A DNA stretch of 64,000 bases from Rheum nobile. Taxonomy: Eukaryota; Streptophyta; Magnoliopsida; Caryophyllales; Polygonaceae. The notes below the pieces were generated by a model. The model was not told the origin of the DNA. It searched no databases and saw nothing but the letters and a program-made list of their open reading frames with translations. Position numbers and translations under genes: made by a program. Position 1 is the first letter of the stretch, and each line of letters starts with the position of its first letter. The stretch is from contig WOAB01000598.1 in the NCBI GenBank assembly GCA_027886185.1, forward strand, positions 1,798,001 to 1,862,000, in the 5' to 3' direction. Shown here in pieces: positions 23,087 through 34,450 of the stretch.

Positions 23087-24631
23087 TTACCCAGCTTCGG
23101 CTATAGCCTTCTCCTTTCCATCTTTGTACCTCTTCCCGCTGCCTTTGTTCTTCGCTTGTACTGGAGGTTGAACGTAGACCTCATCCGGCACACTAATTCC
23201 CGCAAAACTTTCTACCATTGATTCTCTTACTCCTTTTTCCATGTTTTCAGAGTTATCATCTACTTTGTATTCTGACTTCTTGTTCTTCAATGTTAACAAC
23301 AAATCATTTATCTTCTCACTGTCTTCCTCCACAATTCCAACACAAGAATATATCACTGACCATAATTCATTCACCATAGCTTGTTTCTTTTCTATTCTTA
23401 CACTCTGATCCCATACATCATTAGGAATACCTCTCTTTGCCCTTGTTGCAACACCTTTTCTCCATCTATCTAGTATTAGTCGTTCAGGAATCTTTTCATA
23501 ACCATAAGATTTCAAAGCGGTGAAAATATGACGACACGGTAAACCAACTTTGTTGAACATCATGCAGCTGCACGTAGTGATGTTGTGACGCAATGGATGA
23601 TCTACTTGAAATAAATCTCCACTCCCCTCCTTTACTGTATATGTCAATTGGTCCTCACTTGCGCATGAATACCATTTGGTAAAACAACGACTATCAACCA
23701 TAGCTAACTGCATATCTCTTGACCAAATATGAATATCGGTGCATGAACTAGTGTATATCAATGCAACACTCAAAAATCAAAAAAATGAATAACATGATTT
23801 TCAAGTCGTAAATACAGTTATGCAAAACTCCATGCTCGATATTCACAACTCTAAGCATTGGTATGCACGATATGCACTTTTAACAATTCTCATAAAAAGC
23901 AAATTGTAGTGAATACGTTAACGCAATATTTGAATATCAGACCACATTGTAAATATCGTACCTAGTGTCTCATTAGTGACAGAACAATCAAAACACGCCG
24001 CGGTAATCTCTTCTTGAACCTGAGCAAAGATTTTCAGGGTATACACCTCAAAAGCATGCTTCTCAATCAACAATGGTGTTTTCAATACATGTGTCTGTGT
24101 GTCTGATTCGATATCATTCCTCATCTGGTTATAACGTTGGGTTTCCATTGCACTATCAAAGTGCATCAACAGCTCAACAAGGCTAAAGTTCATGTTTGAA
24201 TAATTACCAAAAAAACTATTATGAGACTTCAATATCGATGTTGTGCGAACCAGACCACCAAGCACAATATCCTTAAAATACATTGGGATCCAATAGCGTC
24301 GTAGATCAAACATATCACCGAACCAAGGTTTCTTATCGAGCTCATACTCGACCACAAATTCTTTCCATCCCTCCTCAAACTCTGAGATTATATATGTATC
24401 ATCCCAAACCAACTTGCCCAACTTCTTTTTGAAATCCTTTGAATTAATTTTTTTTGCACCAACCTTTTTCGACACCTTCTCCATGATGTGCCACATACAT
24501 AAACGATGTCTGGTTTGGGGAAATACATTCTCAATAGCAATCTTCATCGCATGATCTTGATCTATCACAAGGATCTTTGGTGCATGGCCCATTGCTTTCT
24601 GAAAATGTACGAAAAGCCATTCGTACGATTC
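23087..24631 (-). pseudogene. FAR1/MULE-type transposase, middle and C-terminal exons
   Basis: The transcript reads leftwards. The first exon here (about 24631-23963) has ESYEWLFVHFQKAMG and ILVIDQDHAMKIAI, the second catalytic Asp segment of the MULE DDE domain, then RHRLCMWHIMEKVSKK, and ends at a donor near 23962. The last exon (about 23760-23087) has the SWIM zinc finger CSCMMFNKVGLPCRH near 23530-23575 and a Lys-rich tail. MULE transposases cut the element at its terminal repeats, and FAR1-like factors are domesticated relatives. A 7.7-kb Gypsy element interrupts the gene at codon level just before VESYEW; the upstream piece continues at 32330. The gene cannot be functional here. Confidence 0.8.
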
Positions 24632-24636
24632 CACAT

Positions 24637-25318
24637 TGATGCGTTCCTGCTTACGAATGCCGGATCGAGATCTTGGTAGTGAGTCGCGCGTGTCGAATCC
24701 AAGGGGGAATGAGTGGAGCGCGGTGTTGTCTCTCGTGCGAGTAAGCGAGCGAAGCCGTAGCATCGGCATCGGAGGGGGATAGACTCGAGGAGCTCGAGTA
24801 GGTGGCCATAGCATCGGCATCGGAGGAATGGGGATGAGAAGTAAGAATTGGGGTGACGCCGATCTAAGAGATTGGAGGCAAAGGCTATCGACAAATGATC
24901 TTAGATTAAAATGAAGCGTAACCTAATACAGAAGGCCGAGATGGCCTTTTATAAGAGTTGGTGGGACTCGGATGGGCCGAGTCTCACTTAATGGGCTAGC
25001 CCACGCGACACGCATGGAGCACATACCCCAAAGAAAATACTAAAAATAATTATGTATTAAAAATAACGAAAGTATCAAAGATCGCGGTCAATGATGGTAT
25101 AGAGGATCTGGAAAGAGAATGCGATCTCTAGACTTGGCTGGAGGCACTTGAGGGAGAACGCGGTCTCTTGCGTTCCTTGGATAGCGACGACGCGCACAAT
25201 TAATGATTGTGTTGCGTTGGCGATGGCTTTGGCACGCGATCTGGTGATAGGGCCTTGTGAGAGAATGCTCATGGCTTCCTCTTCCTCAGCTGCAGTCATG
25301 TTGGGTATGAGCGCATCA
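24637..25318 (-). repeat. Gypsy 3' LTR (left)
   Basis: 682 bp, TGATGCG to CGCATCA. It differs from the right LTR at scattered sites. The last part (25075-25318) encodes the C-terminus of the polyprotein. Confidence 0.95.
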
Positions 25319-25599
25319 CCCTCCCCCACTTGGCTATGAAGCGTCCCCACTTCACCATCATCGAACTCGGGCTCCACATAAGGCTCCGAGTCAGTGACGT
25401 TGAACATCGCGTGGATACCGTAGTCAGGTGGCAGCTCGAGCTCGTAGGCGTTGTTGCCAATGGCCTTCACAACACGGAAAGGACCATCACCGCGTTGGGC
25501 CAGCTTGGATTTGCGCTTGGCTGGAAAACGGCATTTGCGAAGATGCACCCACACCAAGTCTCCTGGGGCAAAGATAACGCAGCGGCGCCCACGGTTGTG
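25075..25599 (-). pseudogene. Gypsy integrase C-terminus, separated by a stop
   Basis: Reads GDLVWVHLRKCRFPAKRKSKL (the GPY/F-like start), GPFRVV..YELELP, then an acidic linker and QGPITRSRAKAIANATQ. It is continuous with the integrase upstream apart from the TAG at 25600-25602 (relatives suggest Gln or Lys there). The coding region extends through the LTR border. Confidence 0.75.
25319..25331 (-). promoter_or_regulatory. Gypsy polypurine tract
   Basis: On the minus strand AAGTGGGGGAGGG abuts the 3' LTR, the expected plus-strand primer position. Confidence 0.8.
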
Positions 25600-27522
25600 C
25601 TACGTGGCATATTGAATAGCACGACATTCCAGCTGCTCCCGCGTTCGCTGATGCAGATCCTGGATCATCGCGGTGCGGTTGGCCGTGCTAGTGTGCTCAT
25701 TGTCCTTCAGAGGCCGCGGTAGCATATCAAGTGGTGTCAAAGGGTTTCTTCCATAGAAGACCTCGAACGGGGTGAGCTTTATCGCGGAGTGCCTGGACCT
25801 GTTGTAAGAAAACTCAACAATAGCAAGTAAGTCTTCCCAACACTTGGGGTTGGATTTGAGCATGGTCCTAAGGAGGGCTCCTAGGGTTCGATTGGTCACC
25901 TCTGTTTGGCCATCGGTTTGGGGGTGATAGCTAGTGGAAAACAAAAGTTTTGTACCAAACTTTCCCAAAGTGTTCTCCAAAAAAAGCCCCATGAATTTGG
26001 TATCGCGATTACTCACAATAGACCTAGGGATCCCGTGCAAACGTACCACATTGTCAAAGAACAACGCGACAATTTCACTAGCAGTATTGGTGGTCTTACA
26101 CGCGTTGAAATGTGCCATTTTGGAAAACCTGTCAACAACAACAAAGATAGAGTCCTTACCCCTACGAGAGAGAGGCAAACCTGTGATGAAGTCCATGGAC
26201 AAATCTTCCCAAGGTCCTAGTGGAATGGGCAATGGCGTGTAGAGGCCATAGGGATGTGAACTAGACTTTGCGCGTTGACACGTGACACAACTCTTACAAT
26301 ATCGCGTCACCTGGGTGGTCATGCGCGGCCAAAAGAAGTGCTCGCGAAGGGCAGCTAGTGTTTTGGTAACCCCAAAATGACCGCGTCCTTCATGGGCTTC
26401 TTGGATGAGGAGTTTCCTAATGGGTGAGCTAGGAATGCACAGGCGCCCGACTTTGTAAAGGTACCCCTCATGTAAAAAGTACGTCTCAAACTCGCGGTCC
26501 CTAAGGCAGTGTTCAACAATTGGCTTAAAAAAAGGATCAGTCAAGTATAAATCCTTAATCAACGCGAAGCCAAGAAGTTTAGATTGAATATGAGTAAGGA
26601 GAACATACCTGCGAGAAAGGGCATCGGCGACCACATTCTCCTTACTATTCTTGTGTACGACGACGTATGGGAACGTCTCCATGAATTCTACCCAACGAGC
26701 ATGGCGACGGCTTAGGTGGGCTTGGCTCTTGAGGTAGCTAATGGCCGCATGGTCCGAGTGGATCATGAACTCGCGTGGCCAGAGATAGTGTTGCCATGTT
26801 TTTAGCACGCGGACTAGAGCGTAGAGCTCCTTGTCGTAGGTGGGGTAGTTCAAAGTTGCCCCTGTGAGCTTCTCGCTGAAGAACGCGATTGGCTTCTTTT
26901 CCTGGTGTAGGACTCCACCAATGCCCACATTTGACGCATCACATTCAATTTCAAAGTGCTTGTTGAAGTCCGATAGTTGGAGCAGTGGCGCGTTGCACAA
27001 GGCTTCTTTCAATGCGTTGAACGTGTGTGCGTGGTGATCCTTCCAATTCACCGCGGTGCCTTTTTTTGTGAGCTCATGGAGAGGCACGGCTATGGAGTTG
27101 AAGTCGTGAACAAATCTCATGTAGAATCCCGCCAAGCCAAGGAAGCTTCTAACCATTGTAGGAGTGGTAGGTGTGGGCCAATCCCGGATGGCCTTCACCT
27201 TGTCTTCATCCACGCGTAGCCCATCTTTGGAGACCACGTAGCCCAGAAAGTTGGTGGTGTCTGATGCGAAACGACACTTGCCAAGGTTGGCATACAAGGT
27301 CTCGCATCGCAAGCACTCTAACACAAGCCTAAGGTGCTCTACATGTTCATCTAGACTACGCGAATACACCAAAATGTCATCAAAGTAGACTATAACAAAT
27401 TTGCCCAGAAATTCCCTCAAAACATGGTTCATGAGTCGCATGAACGTGCTTGGCGCGTTAGTGAGACCAAACAGCATGACTAGCCATTCATAAAGGCCAT
27501 ATTTGGTCTTGAACGCGGTCTT
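25600..27522 (-). pseudogene. Gypsy reverse transcriptase, RNase H and integrase
   Basis: A long open segment (625 codons from an internal Met). The order is FGLTNAPSTFMRLMN and YFDDILVYS (reverse transcriptase active site), FEIECDASNVGIGG (RNase H), the HHCC zinc domain (HEGRGHFG to CVTCQRAK), and the integrase core with DFITGLP, SNRDTKF and HPQTDGQTEVTNRTL carrying the D, D and E residues. The upstream border is TAG 27523-27525, where relatives have Trp (EGDEWKTAF). Apart from these stops the enzymes look full length. Confidence 0.85.
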
Positions 27523-28578
27523 CTATTCATTACCTTCCTTCATGCAAATCTGGTGATAGCCGCTCTTCAAGTCAATTTTGGTGAAGTGGATCGCGCCATG
27601 GAGCTCATCAAGCATGTCGTCAAGGCGCGGGATTGGATGCATGTACTTCACCGTAATTTGATTGATGGCATGGCAGTCGACACACATGCGCCAGGAGCCA
27701 TCTTTTTTTGGCACGAGGATCACTGGGACCGCGCAAGGGCTTAAAGATTCCCTTACGTATCCACGATCCATAAGTTCCTGCACCTGGCGCTGCAACTCCT
27801 TCATTTCCTCTGGTCCAGCGCGATAGGCAGCGCGGTTTGGCAGAGAGGCACCAGGCACCAAATCAATTTGGTGCTCTATGCCTCGTAATGGGGGAAGGCC
27901 TTGAGGAAGTTCATATGGAAAGATGTCTTTGAACTCATCGAGCAACTGGGTGATCGCGCTCGGCAAAGCGTCATTGATGTGGTTCTCCGACATGCATGGT
28001 GTTGGCACCAATAGGAAACATGGTGCCTTGCCGCTTAAGGTGGTAGTGAGGTCTCTTGGTCGCGCAAGAAGCAATCTGTGCTCATAGGTGCCTTTCAACG
28101 CGACGCTTGTGGGCACGGTCTTTGGACCTTCCTTGCTACGCGTTCGATAATTAGGCGCATTGTCGCTGGAAGTGACTTCGTGCCCTGTGGAAGAACGCGA
28201 GCTCCTGGTACTTGGGTCTGGAGTGGCTGATGAATCTCCAGTATCTTGTTTGGAACGCATCGTCTTTGACACGGTCTTTGCTGCTTCCATAGACTTTTGT
28301 CTATCACGCTCAACCTGATCCTGTAAAATCTCATGGGGAGACATGGGTAAGAGCATGATGCGTTTCCCGTGGTAAGTAAACACATATGTGTTTAAATAGC
28401 CATCATGAAGAACGCGCCTGTCGAATTGCCATGGGCTCCCCAACAAAAGATGTATAGCGTCCATTACAATGACATCACAAATGACTGAATCTGAATTTTG
28501 GCCAATGGAAAAAGAAATAAGGCATTGTCGAGTTACAGTGTTACCAGAACTCAAAGAAATCCACTATAGGCCATATGG
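27523..28578 (-). pseudogene. Gypsy protease end and reverse transcriptase N-terminus
   Basis: Contains the segment after the protease (IHLLLGSPWQFDRRVLHDG, typical of chromoviruses), a Ser/Thr-rich linker, ELPQGLPPLRGIEHQIDLVPG and the reverse transcriptase start (VPVILVPKKDGSWRMCVD, FTKIDLKSGYHQI). Two stops at 28579-28581 (TAA) and about 28564-28566 (TAG) fall where relatives read HPQPYGLQW, so both are CAA/CAG to TAA/TAG. Confidence 0.8.
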
Positions 28579-30890
28579 TTATGGGTGAGGTGTGGTTGGT
28601 AGGTTGAAATGGTTGACCACCTTTTCATTGATTGTATTACAATAGCTGCCTCTATCGATGATGACACTCAAGGATGCTGTCTTGACTTTGCAACGCGTGT
28701 GGAAGAGGTTCTCGCGTTGGTCGACAAGAGTGGCCTCCTTGACAGTGAGAATACGGCGCGTGACAAAGCTCAGAGGTGTGCCATCATGTAGCGCGGAGGC
28801 TTCACAAGTGTAAGCCTCCTCGTTGTCATGTTCGAATCCTTCCTCGATGGTCTCAAGGGCCGTGTCCTCCTCATAAGATTCATATCCCGCGGCGATGCTG
28901 GAGAAGAGGACTTTCTTGTTGTTTAGGCAATCTCTCTTGTAGTGCCCTCGTCCTCCACACTTGAAACACTCCAAGTCACGCGCGCGCTCAGGAGCTGGTG
29001 ATGAGCCCTTTGTAGGCGTCGCGCGAGGAGCATTGGTGGTAGATGTCGCGGTCTTCCCCTGTCGTCCTTGATTTGACGCGGTGGTTCCTGTGGGTGGACC
29101 GCGCACATTAGTAGTAGGGGATTGACCAGAGTTAGAATCATACCTTCGTTGACCTGGGGTTTGCCAAGAGGATTGCCGGCGACGCGATTGTTGGTTGTGT
29201 ATTTGCATCGCGGTGTGAGTCATGGTATTGAAATCCTTGATCGGCAAAATCTCGAGTTGGTCACGGATTGACACATTCCAGCTACTCAGAAACTTTGTCC
29301 GCAGTGTGGACGGGGCAACACTGATGTTGGCCTTGTAGTACATGTCTTCCAACTGAGAGAAGAACTCCAGAGGCGTTTTGGACCCTTGTCGCGCCATTGC
29401 GATCTCCATTCGCATCTGATTTCTATAGTCTACTGGCACGTACTTCTATGTCATGACATAGACAAGTTGGTGCCACTCCGTGATGGGGGCAAGGTGTCGA
29501 TGAACACGGTTGTCCACGAACCTGTGGTACCAAACGCGTGCAGCGCCTCAGAAGTGTAGCATTGCCGCATCAACATGCTCTTCTGTGGGGACGCGGCAAT
29601 ATCGCAAAGTATACTCTGTAGCCTGCACCCACTCAAGAAACACAGCCGGATCATATTCGCCAAAGAAATGCTCAATTTTAACTTTTACCTCGTGGAGGCT
29701 AAGCCTTGGTGTGTGTTGAGCAGGTTGTGGCGCATAAGCGCGTTGTGCAGCTTCTTGAGCGCGATGATGAGAACGGAGAGCTTGGCGAGCCTGGATATCT
29801 TCAGCGACGAAGTCTCTAGGTGGCGCATTGTACTTAGCGCATCCTTGTCGTCGTCGTGGAACAGGGGCATCGTGTTGGCGACGAAAGTCACGCGCCATGT
29901 CCTCGTGGTGTTGGCCACGAGTGTCATGCCTATTGTCGTCGAGAACGCGATGTTGTGGTCCTACTATCTGGAGTGGGGGCGGAATCCAATCTGCGGGCCT
30001 ATCTTGGAGTTCAATGGGATCACCAAGGGGAGGATGGAAGGAGCCTGGATTGATCATCCCCGCGTCCTCCATCTCCTCGTCGTCGAACTCATTGAAGTCA
30101 TCATGGATAGTCGGCGTCGTCGATCCATATCCATCGGAGCCATAACACTTTGATGGATAAGGTGGTCGTTGACGTTGAATGGCACTGGAGTGGGATCATG
30201 GCGACGCTGATGCGGCTCAATGTCTGTGGCGCGATAGGATCGACACGGCAAACCTGAGTCGCGTTCATCTCGTCGTGCGCGGCCGGCAAGAGGCGTTGAG
30301 GCAGCCTCGCGGCGGCGTCTTGTTCCTCTGGCTTCATACCTGTCATGTGAGTCAAAGGGTTCAGAGTACTCACCATTTGAATCATTGTCACGGTCGGAGC
30401 CGCTGTCGTAGCCGACTGGGGTTGCTCGCGGTGCATAGCATTCGCGATGCGACACATAGCCTTGGCGACTCTCTATGACTGATTGAATCCGTTGGAGGCG
30501 TGGTTTCATGTTTGAGGTTGAGGGCATCAACCCTTTTCCTTTGTCCACGCGTTGACTTGGCCCGGCTTCTATTGGACACGGCACGGCTAGGGTGTCCATA
30601 GGGATCATCATAGTCTGTGTGGGAAGCACCAGCGCAGCGCGTTGCGTGGCCTACAGTTGAGCAACTTGGCGCCTGAGCTCTTGTATCTCGCGTTGTTCCG
30701 CGGAGAGCCCCAGAATGGGATCTTCATTGTGTTGGTCTTGTTGTGGAACCAAGGATGGATTTGGCACGTTCTCATTGGTAACATTGTCGTCTCCATTGGG
30801 ATGAGTAGGAGTGATCATGCTTCCTATGACAACGTGACCAGACATCCAAGTAAAAATGAACAAAAAACAAGACAACCAATAATCAAGCAA
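28579..30890 (-). pseudogene. Gypsy gag and protease N-part, broken by three stops and a frameshift
   Basis: The N-terminal part reads EQREIQELRRQVAQL, a TAG near 30648-30653, then ATQRAALVLP. A frame change lies near 30100-30170, before EMEDAGMINPG. The gag core (KIEHFFGEYDPAVFLEWVQ) is interrupted by TGA at 29548-29550 and TAG at 29451-29453. It continues with DYRNQMRMEIAMARQG, a CCHC knuckle (CFKCGGRGHYKRDC) and the protease site. Here the protease reads IIDRGSYCNTI where relatives have IIDGGS or VIDSGS. Confidence 0.75.
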
Positions 30891-31632
30891 TCACTGAACA
30901 AGAGAAAAGTGTTCACGTAGGAGGGCTAGGACTTTAGGCCGTGAGGGCGGCTAAGGCAAACACAAAAGACGTGTGATATGCAAGCACAAAACCAAACGAA
31001 ACCAATTGATTAAAGTCTTAACGTGTTACGTAAACACACAAGAACCAACCTTCAAGGTGTTAACCTAGACGGTGGAGGGGTAAAGAGATGAGCCTAGCCA
31101 TTGGTGGAATAAGGTTGCCTTATTTTGGCTTTCCTTCTTTTCTTTAAAAAAATAATAATAATTAAGTCGAGTCTTTTTTTTATTTATTTAATTCGACTTT
31201 GACTTTTGAAATTAAAATCCGAGATCTTGTCTTTGACTTTTGATTGATTCGGATAAGATTGTAACAAACAAATCAAAAATAAACGGCTAAGTAACAATAA
31301 GGAAAGAAATCACGAAAATTGCGTGATAGGAGAGAGAAGAATATTTTAGATTTGTAACGGTCAATCAACAAGAAGATATGACATTTATGGCATGCGAAAT
31401 TCACGCTATTAATTAAGGAAATTAAGCAAATAATTTTGGAAGATTTATTGCAAACAAATCACACAAATTTTGCGAGGGAAGTAATCACAGATTCGGTCAA
31501 GGGCTTGCCTTGTGTAACCGATGGACATGCAAGAAAGAAAAGATTTTTTTTTTGTGACAATAGCGGAAGCAAGACGTTGGAGAAGAAGAAATTGTGAACA
31601 AATGAACTTGACAAGCGACTTACAAGATCAAA
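30891..31632. other. Gypsy 5' untranslated leader
   Basis: AT-rich leader between the primer site and gag. No open frame of note; a poly-A/T patch is at about 31140-31200. Confidence 0.7.
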
Positions 31633-31645
31633 GGCTTTGATACCA
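31633..31645 (-). promoter_or_regulatory. Gypsy primer-binding site
   Basis: The minus strand reads TGGTATCAAAGCC, one base from the usual iMet site (TGGTATCAGAGCC), two bases from the LTR. Confidence 0.75.
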
Positions 31646-31647
31646 GT

Positions 31648-32329
31648 TGATGCGTTCCTGCTTACGAATGCCGGATCGAGATCTTGGTAGTGAGTCGCGC
31701 GTGTCGAATCCAAGGGGGAATGGGTGTAACGCGGTGTTGTCTCTCGCGCGAGTAAGCGAGCGAAGCCGTAGCGTCGGCAGCAGAGGGGGATAGACTCGAG
31801 GAGCTCGAGTAGGTGGCCGTAGCATCGGCATCGGGGGAATGGGGATGAGAAGTAAGAATTGGGGTGACGCCGATCTAAGAGATTGGAGGCAAAGGCTCTC
31901 GACAAATGAACTTAGATTAAAATGAAGCGTAACCTAATACAGAAGGCCGATATGGCCTTTTATAAGAGTTGGTGGGACTCGGATGGGCCGAGTCTCACTT
32001 AATGGGCTATCCCACGCGACACGCGTGGAGCACACACCCCAAATGAAATACTGAAAATAATAATGTATTAAAAATAACGAAAGTATCAAAGATCGCTGTC
32101 AATGATGGTGGAGAGGATCTGGAAAGAGAACGCTATCTCTGGACTTGGCTGGAGGCGCTTGAGGGAGAACGCGGTCTCTTGCGTTCCTTGGCTAGCGACG
32201 ACGCGCACAATTAATGATTGTGTCGCGTTGGCGATGGCTTTGGCACGCGATCTGGTGATAGGGCCTTGTGAGCGAATGCTCATGGCTTCCTCTTCCTCAG
32301 CTGCAGTCATGTTGGGTAGGAGCGCATCA
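31648..32329 (-). repeat. Gypsy 5' LTR (right)
   Basis: 682 bp, the same length as the left LTR. A strong TATA box on the minus strand (TATAAAAGG, plus 31956-31964) would drive leftward transcription. Confidence 0.95.
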
Positions 32330-32424
32330 CACGTCCTCCTTCATGACCAATCATGTACCGAACGTAAGACTTTTCTTGTGATTATCAACCCCAGTTAATG
32401 GTGCGAATACCATATAGTACCTGT
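32330..32424 (-). pseudogene. Transposase exon fragment on the far side of the Gypsy insertion
   Basis: On the minus strand this reads YYMVFAPLTGVDNHKKSLTFGT, a TGA, then LVMKED, and joins VESYEW at 24631 when the insert is removed. The order APxTGVDNHKK...KEDVESYEWLF is typical of MULE/FAR1 transposases. A TACAG acceptor precedes it near 32425. I found neither the exon with the first catalytic Asp (FDTTY type) nor the FAR1 DNA-binding domain to the right, so the gene is also truncated upstream or too diverged to see. The TGA lies within LTFGT-LVMK. Confidence 0.75.
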
Positions 32425-32439
32425 ATGCACATACCTTAA

Positions 32440-32910
32440 ATTATTTTGCATATCGAATATCTACATTAACATCATTGTATAACTATTCAGTCTTTAAGAA
32501 TATCAGTATATATACGATGAAGGCGGCGATGGAAACCCTAAATCCTTCAAGATGTTGTTATCCAATTATATATTAACATATTCACATTTTACGTGTCAAT
32601 ATTCATAGTGTTAACTCTAAAATTGTGAATATGATTTTTAAATTCGAATATCAATTACCACATACTGCATATCTATTCAGTCTTTATGAATATCAATATA
32701 TATACGATGTATGCGGCGATGGAAACCCTAAATCCATTAAGCTTAACATGTATGCAAATTATATGTTACAATATTCAAAGTTTACGTGTCGATATGCATA
32801 CGGTTAACTTTTTAGAGATTGTAAATAAGATTTTTAAATTGGAATATCAATTAACACATATTGCATATCTATTCAGTGTTTATGAATATCAGTATATATA
32901 CAATTGACCA
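32440..32910. repeat. About 190-bp tandem repeat with inverted phased boxes (MULE right part)
   Basis: Three partial copies share GAATATCAGTATATATACGA and, in two of them, GGCGGCGATGGAAACCCTAA. The boxes read GAATATC or GCATATC (reverse of GATATTC/GATATGC) and fall at 32646, 32667 and 32688, exactly 21 bp apart. Forward boxes at 32577 and 32598 are also 21 bp apart. Confidence 0.75.
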
Positions 32911-33189
32911 TGATCATGAATATCAGTTATTCAAAAACACTTGAATGATATTCCGATTATGTGCTCTGATATTCACAGATTTAACAGATATGCAGATTAT
33001 ATATAGCAGTATTCATTTTTTCGTGTCCACATCCAGAATATTCACTTTCAATTCTTTGCATATAAAAGTATGTGTATTTACCAACTATGTCCAACTCCGA
33101 TCCCTAGGGTTCTACGATATGAGAAATATCGAATATCTCCCAAAACAACGAGCCCCCACGACGCCTTCCATAGTCTCCCCCAATTCTAG

Positions 33190-33440
33190 AACCTACTTCC
33201 TCAAACCGAAAAAAACCTAGATTTAAATCCCTCTTGTTGAAAGAAAGGATCAAACCACATATTGCCTTCTACCACCTCCAAATCGGTAAGTCAATCGCAT
33301 ATGGTCTCACTCAAATTGCTAATATGCCCTCTAGCCGTGAGAATAGGTTATGGAAACTTAGGAAAACTGGGGGAAAAATTGTTCGCCTTAGGGGATTGTT
33401 GGTTGTAGTGTGGGGCTTGGATTTCAAAGGAGATTTACTC
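33190..33440. repeat. Segment shared with 48547-48800
   Basis: About 250 bp starting CTTCCTCAAACCGAAAAA and including CCTTAGGGGATTGTTGGTTG recurs in the same orientation at 48547-48800. It may be a terminal part of the MULE or another dispersed repeat. Confidence 0.65.
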
Positions 33441-33455
33441 ATCGTGGAAACAATG

Positions 33456-33457
<2 letters not shown>

Positions 33458-33546
<89 letters not shown>

Positions 33547-33579
33547 GGAGATGGGGGGGGGGGGGGGGGGGGGGGGGGG
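33458..33579. repeat. (GA)n microsatellite followed by a G27 homopolymer
   Basis: A pure GA run at 33458-33543, then GGGGAGAT, then 27 consecutive G at 33553-33579. Frames through it are artefacts. Confidence 0.95.
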
Positions 33580-34049
33580 AGGAGGAATCCCTCCCTCCCC
33601 TTATCTCCCCTATTGTACGTGAGGGGGGAGAGAGAGAACGAGGGCCTCTATTGTACGTGATTATTTTAGGACATGTTTTGTTACCCTTTGAGTTTTTTTT
33701 TCAAAACAAACAACTGATTTTTGAAAATCACTTTTTATGATTTTAGTTGATGATTTTTATTCTTAAGGTGATTAGAATATGATATGTTTTGAAACAATAA
33801 TATCAACAACCATTAAAAAAAGTTTGAAAACTAAAAATTGGAAACTCACAAACTTCACTAAATGAGCCCTTAATTTTCATGAATATCATCATTAGATAAA
33901 AGTTTGTGTATTTACCAACTTTGTCCAGCTCTCTAGGGTTTTACGATATGAAAAATGTCGGATATATCCCAAAAAAAGAGCTCCCACGACATCTTCCATC
34001 GCCTATTCTGCTACTACAGAAATGGAGAATCAACTCGGTTGTTCAAGTA

Positions 34050-34450
34050 TATGTATAACCCGATTTTGATCCGGATTAAAGGTTAGCGTGATCTTTGGTC
34101 TAGACCAAATAATTTAAACCCAAATTTGATAAGCCCAGGCTATTTGATTGTGTAACTTTTTTTCACACGGTTTAAAAGCCCGAGTTATTTGGGATTATAT
34201 AACTCAGGTATATCAACAATCGGATATATGTAACTTGTATATATCCGAGTTATTTGACAAAAAATAGACCAGACAAGTTGATATTTGGGTTATAATTGTT
34301 CTCTAAAATATACTGGTCCTTATAGATTTGGGTTAATTGGTCTTGGTATTTTGACAAAAGAAAAGTCTAATATAACCCGTATATATGAGGGTCCAGGTTA
34401 TGATTATTTGATTATATAAACCGGCCCTAATATTTCCGGGTTATCTATTT
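34050..34450. repeat. Cluster of CCCGAGTTATTT-like phrases on both strands
   Basis: Variants of (A)CCCGRGTTAT and its complement ATAACYCGG recur at about 34060, 34130, 34170, 34195, 34240, 34300, 34370 and 34435. A related phrase is found at 48380-48530. It looks like a decayed fold-back or MITE-type repeat. Confidence 0.4.

Larger units (their letters stand above)
24637..32329 (-). mobile_element. Chromovirus-like Gypsy LTR retrotransposon nested in the MULE transposase
   Basis: The element is 7693 bp, with two 682-bp LTRs, a polypurine tract, an iMet-like primer site and a gag-pol region. The target duplication is CACAT (24632-24636) and CACGT (32330-32334), one mismatch at a CpG. LTR termini are themselves inverted (TGATGCG...CGCATCA). 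The polyprotein C-terminus runs into the 3' LTR and ends with a QGPITRSRAK motif; this and the HP(Q)PYGL(Q)W protease-linker region resemble CRM-like chromoviruses, though no chromodomain is obvious. At least seven stops and one frameshift break the coding region. Confidence 0.9.
33064..34010. repeat. Direct duplication flanking low-complexity DNA
   Basis: The segment 33064-33170 (GTGTATTTACCAACTATGTCC, then CCCTAGGGTTCTACGATATG) recurs at about 33900-34010 with about 85 percent identity by eye. Between them lie the GA and G runs. Confidence 0.65.

Noticed and set aside
24565..24894. Frames crossing from the Gypsy LTR into the MULE transposase (also 23918-24820)
   Set aside because: The N-terminal part of such frames is read from the LTR; only the part left of 24637 belongs to the transposase.
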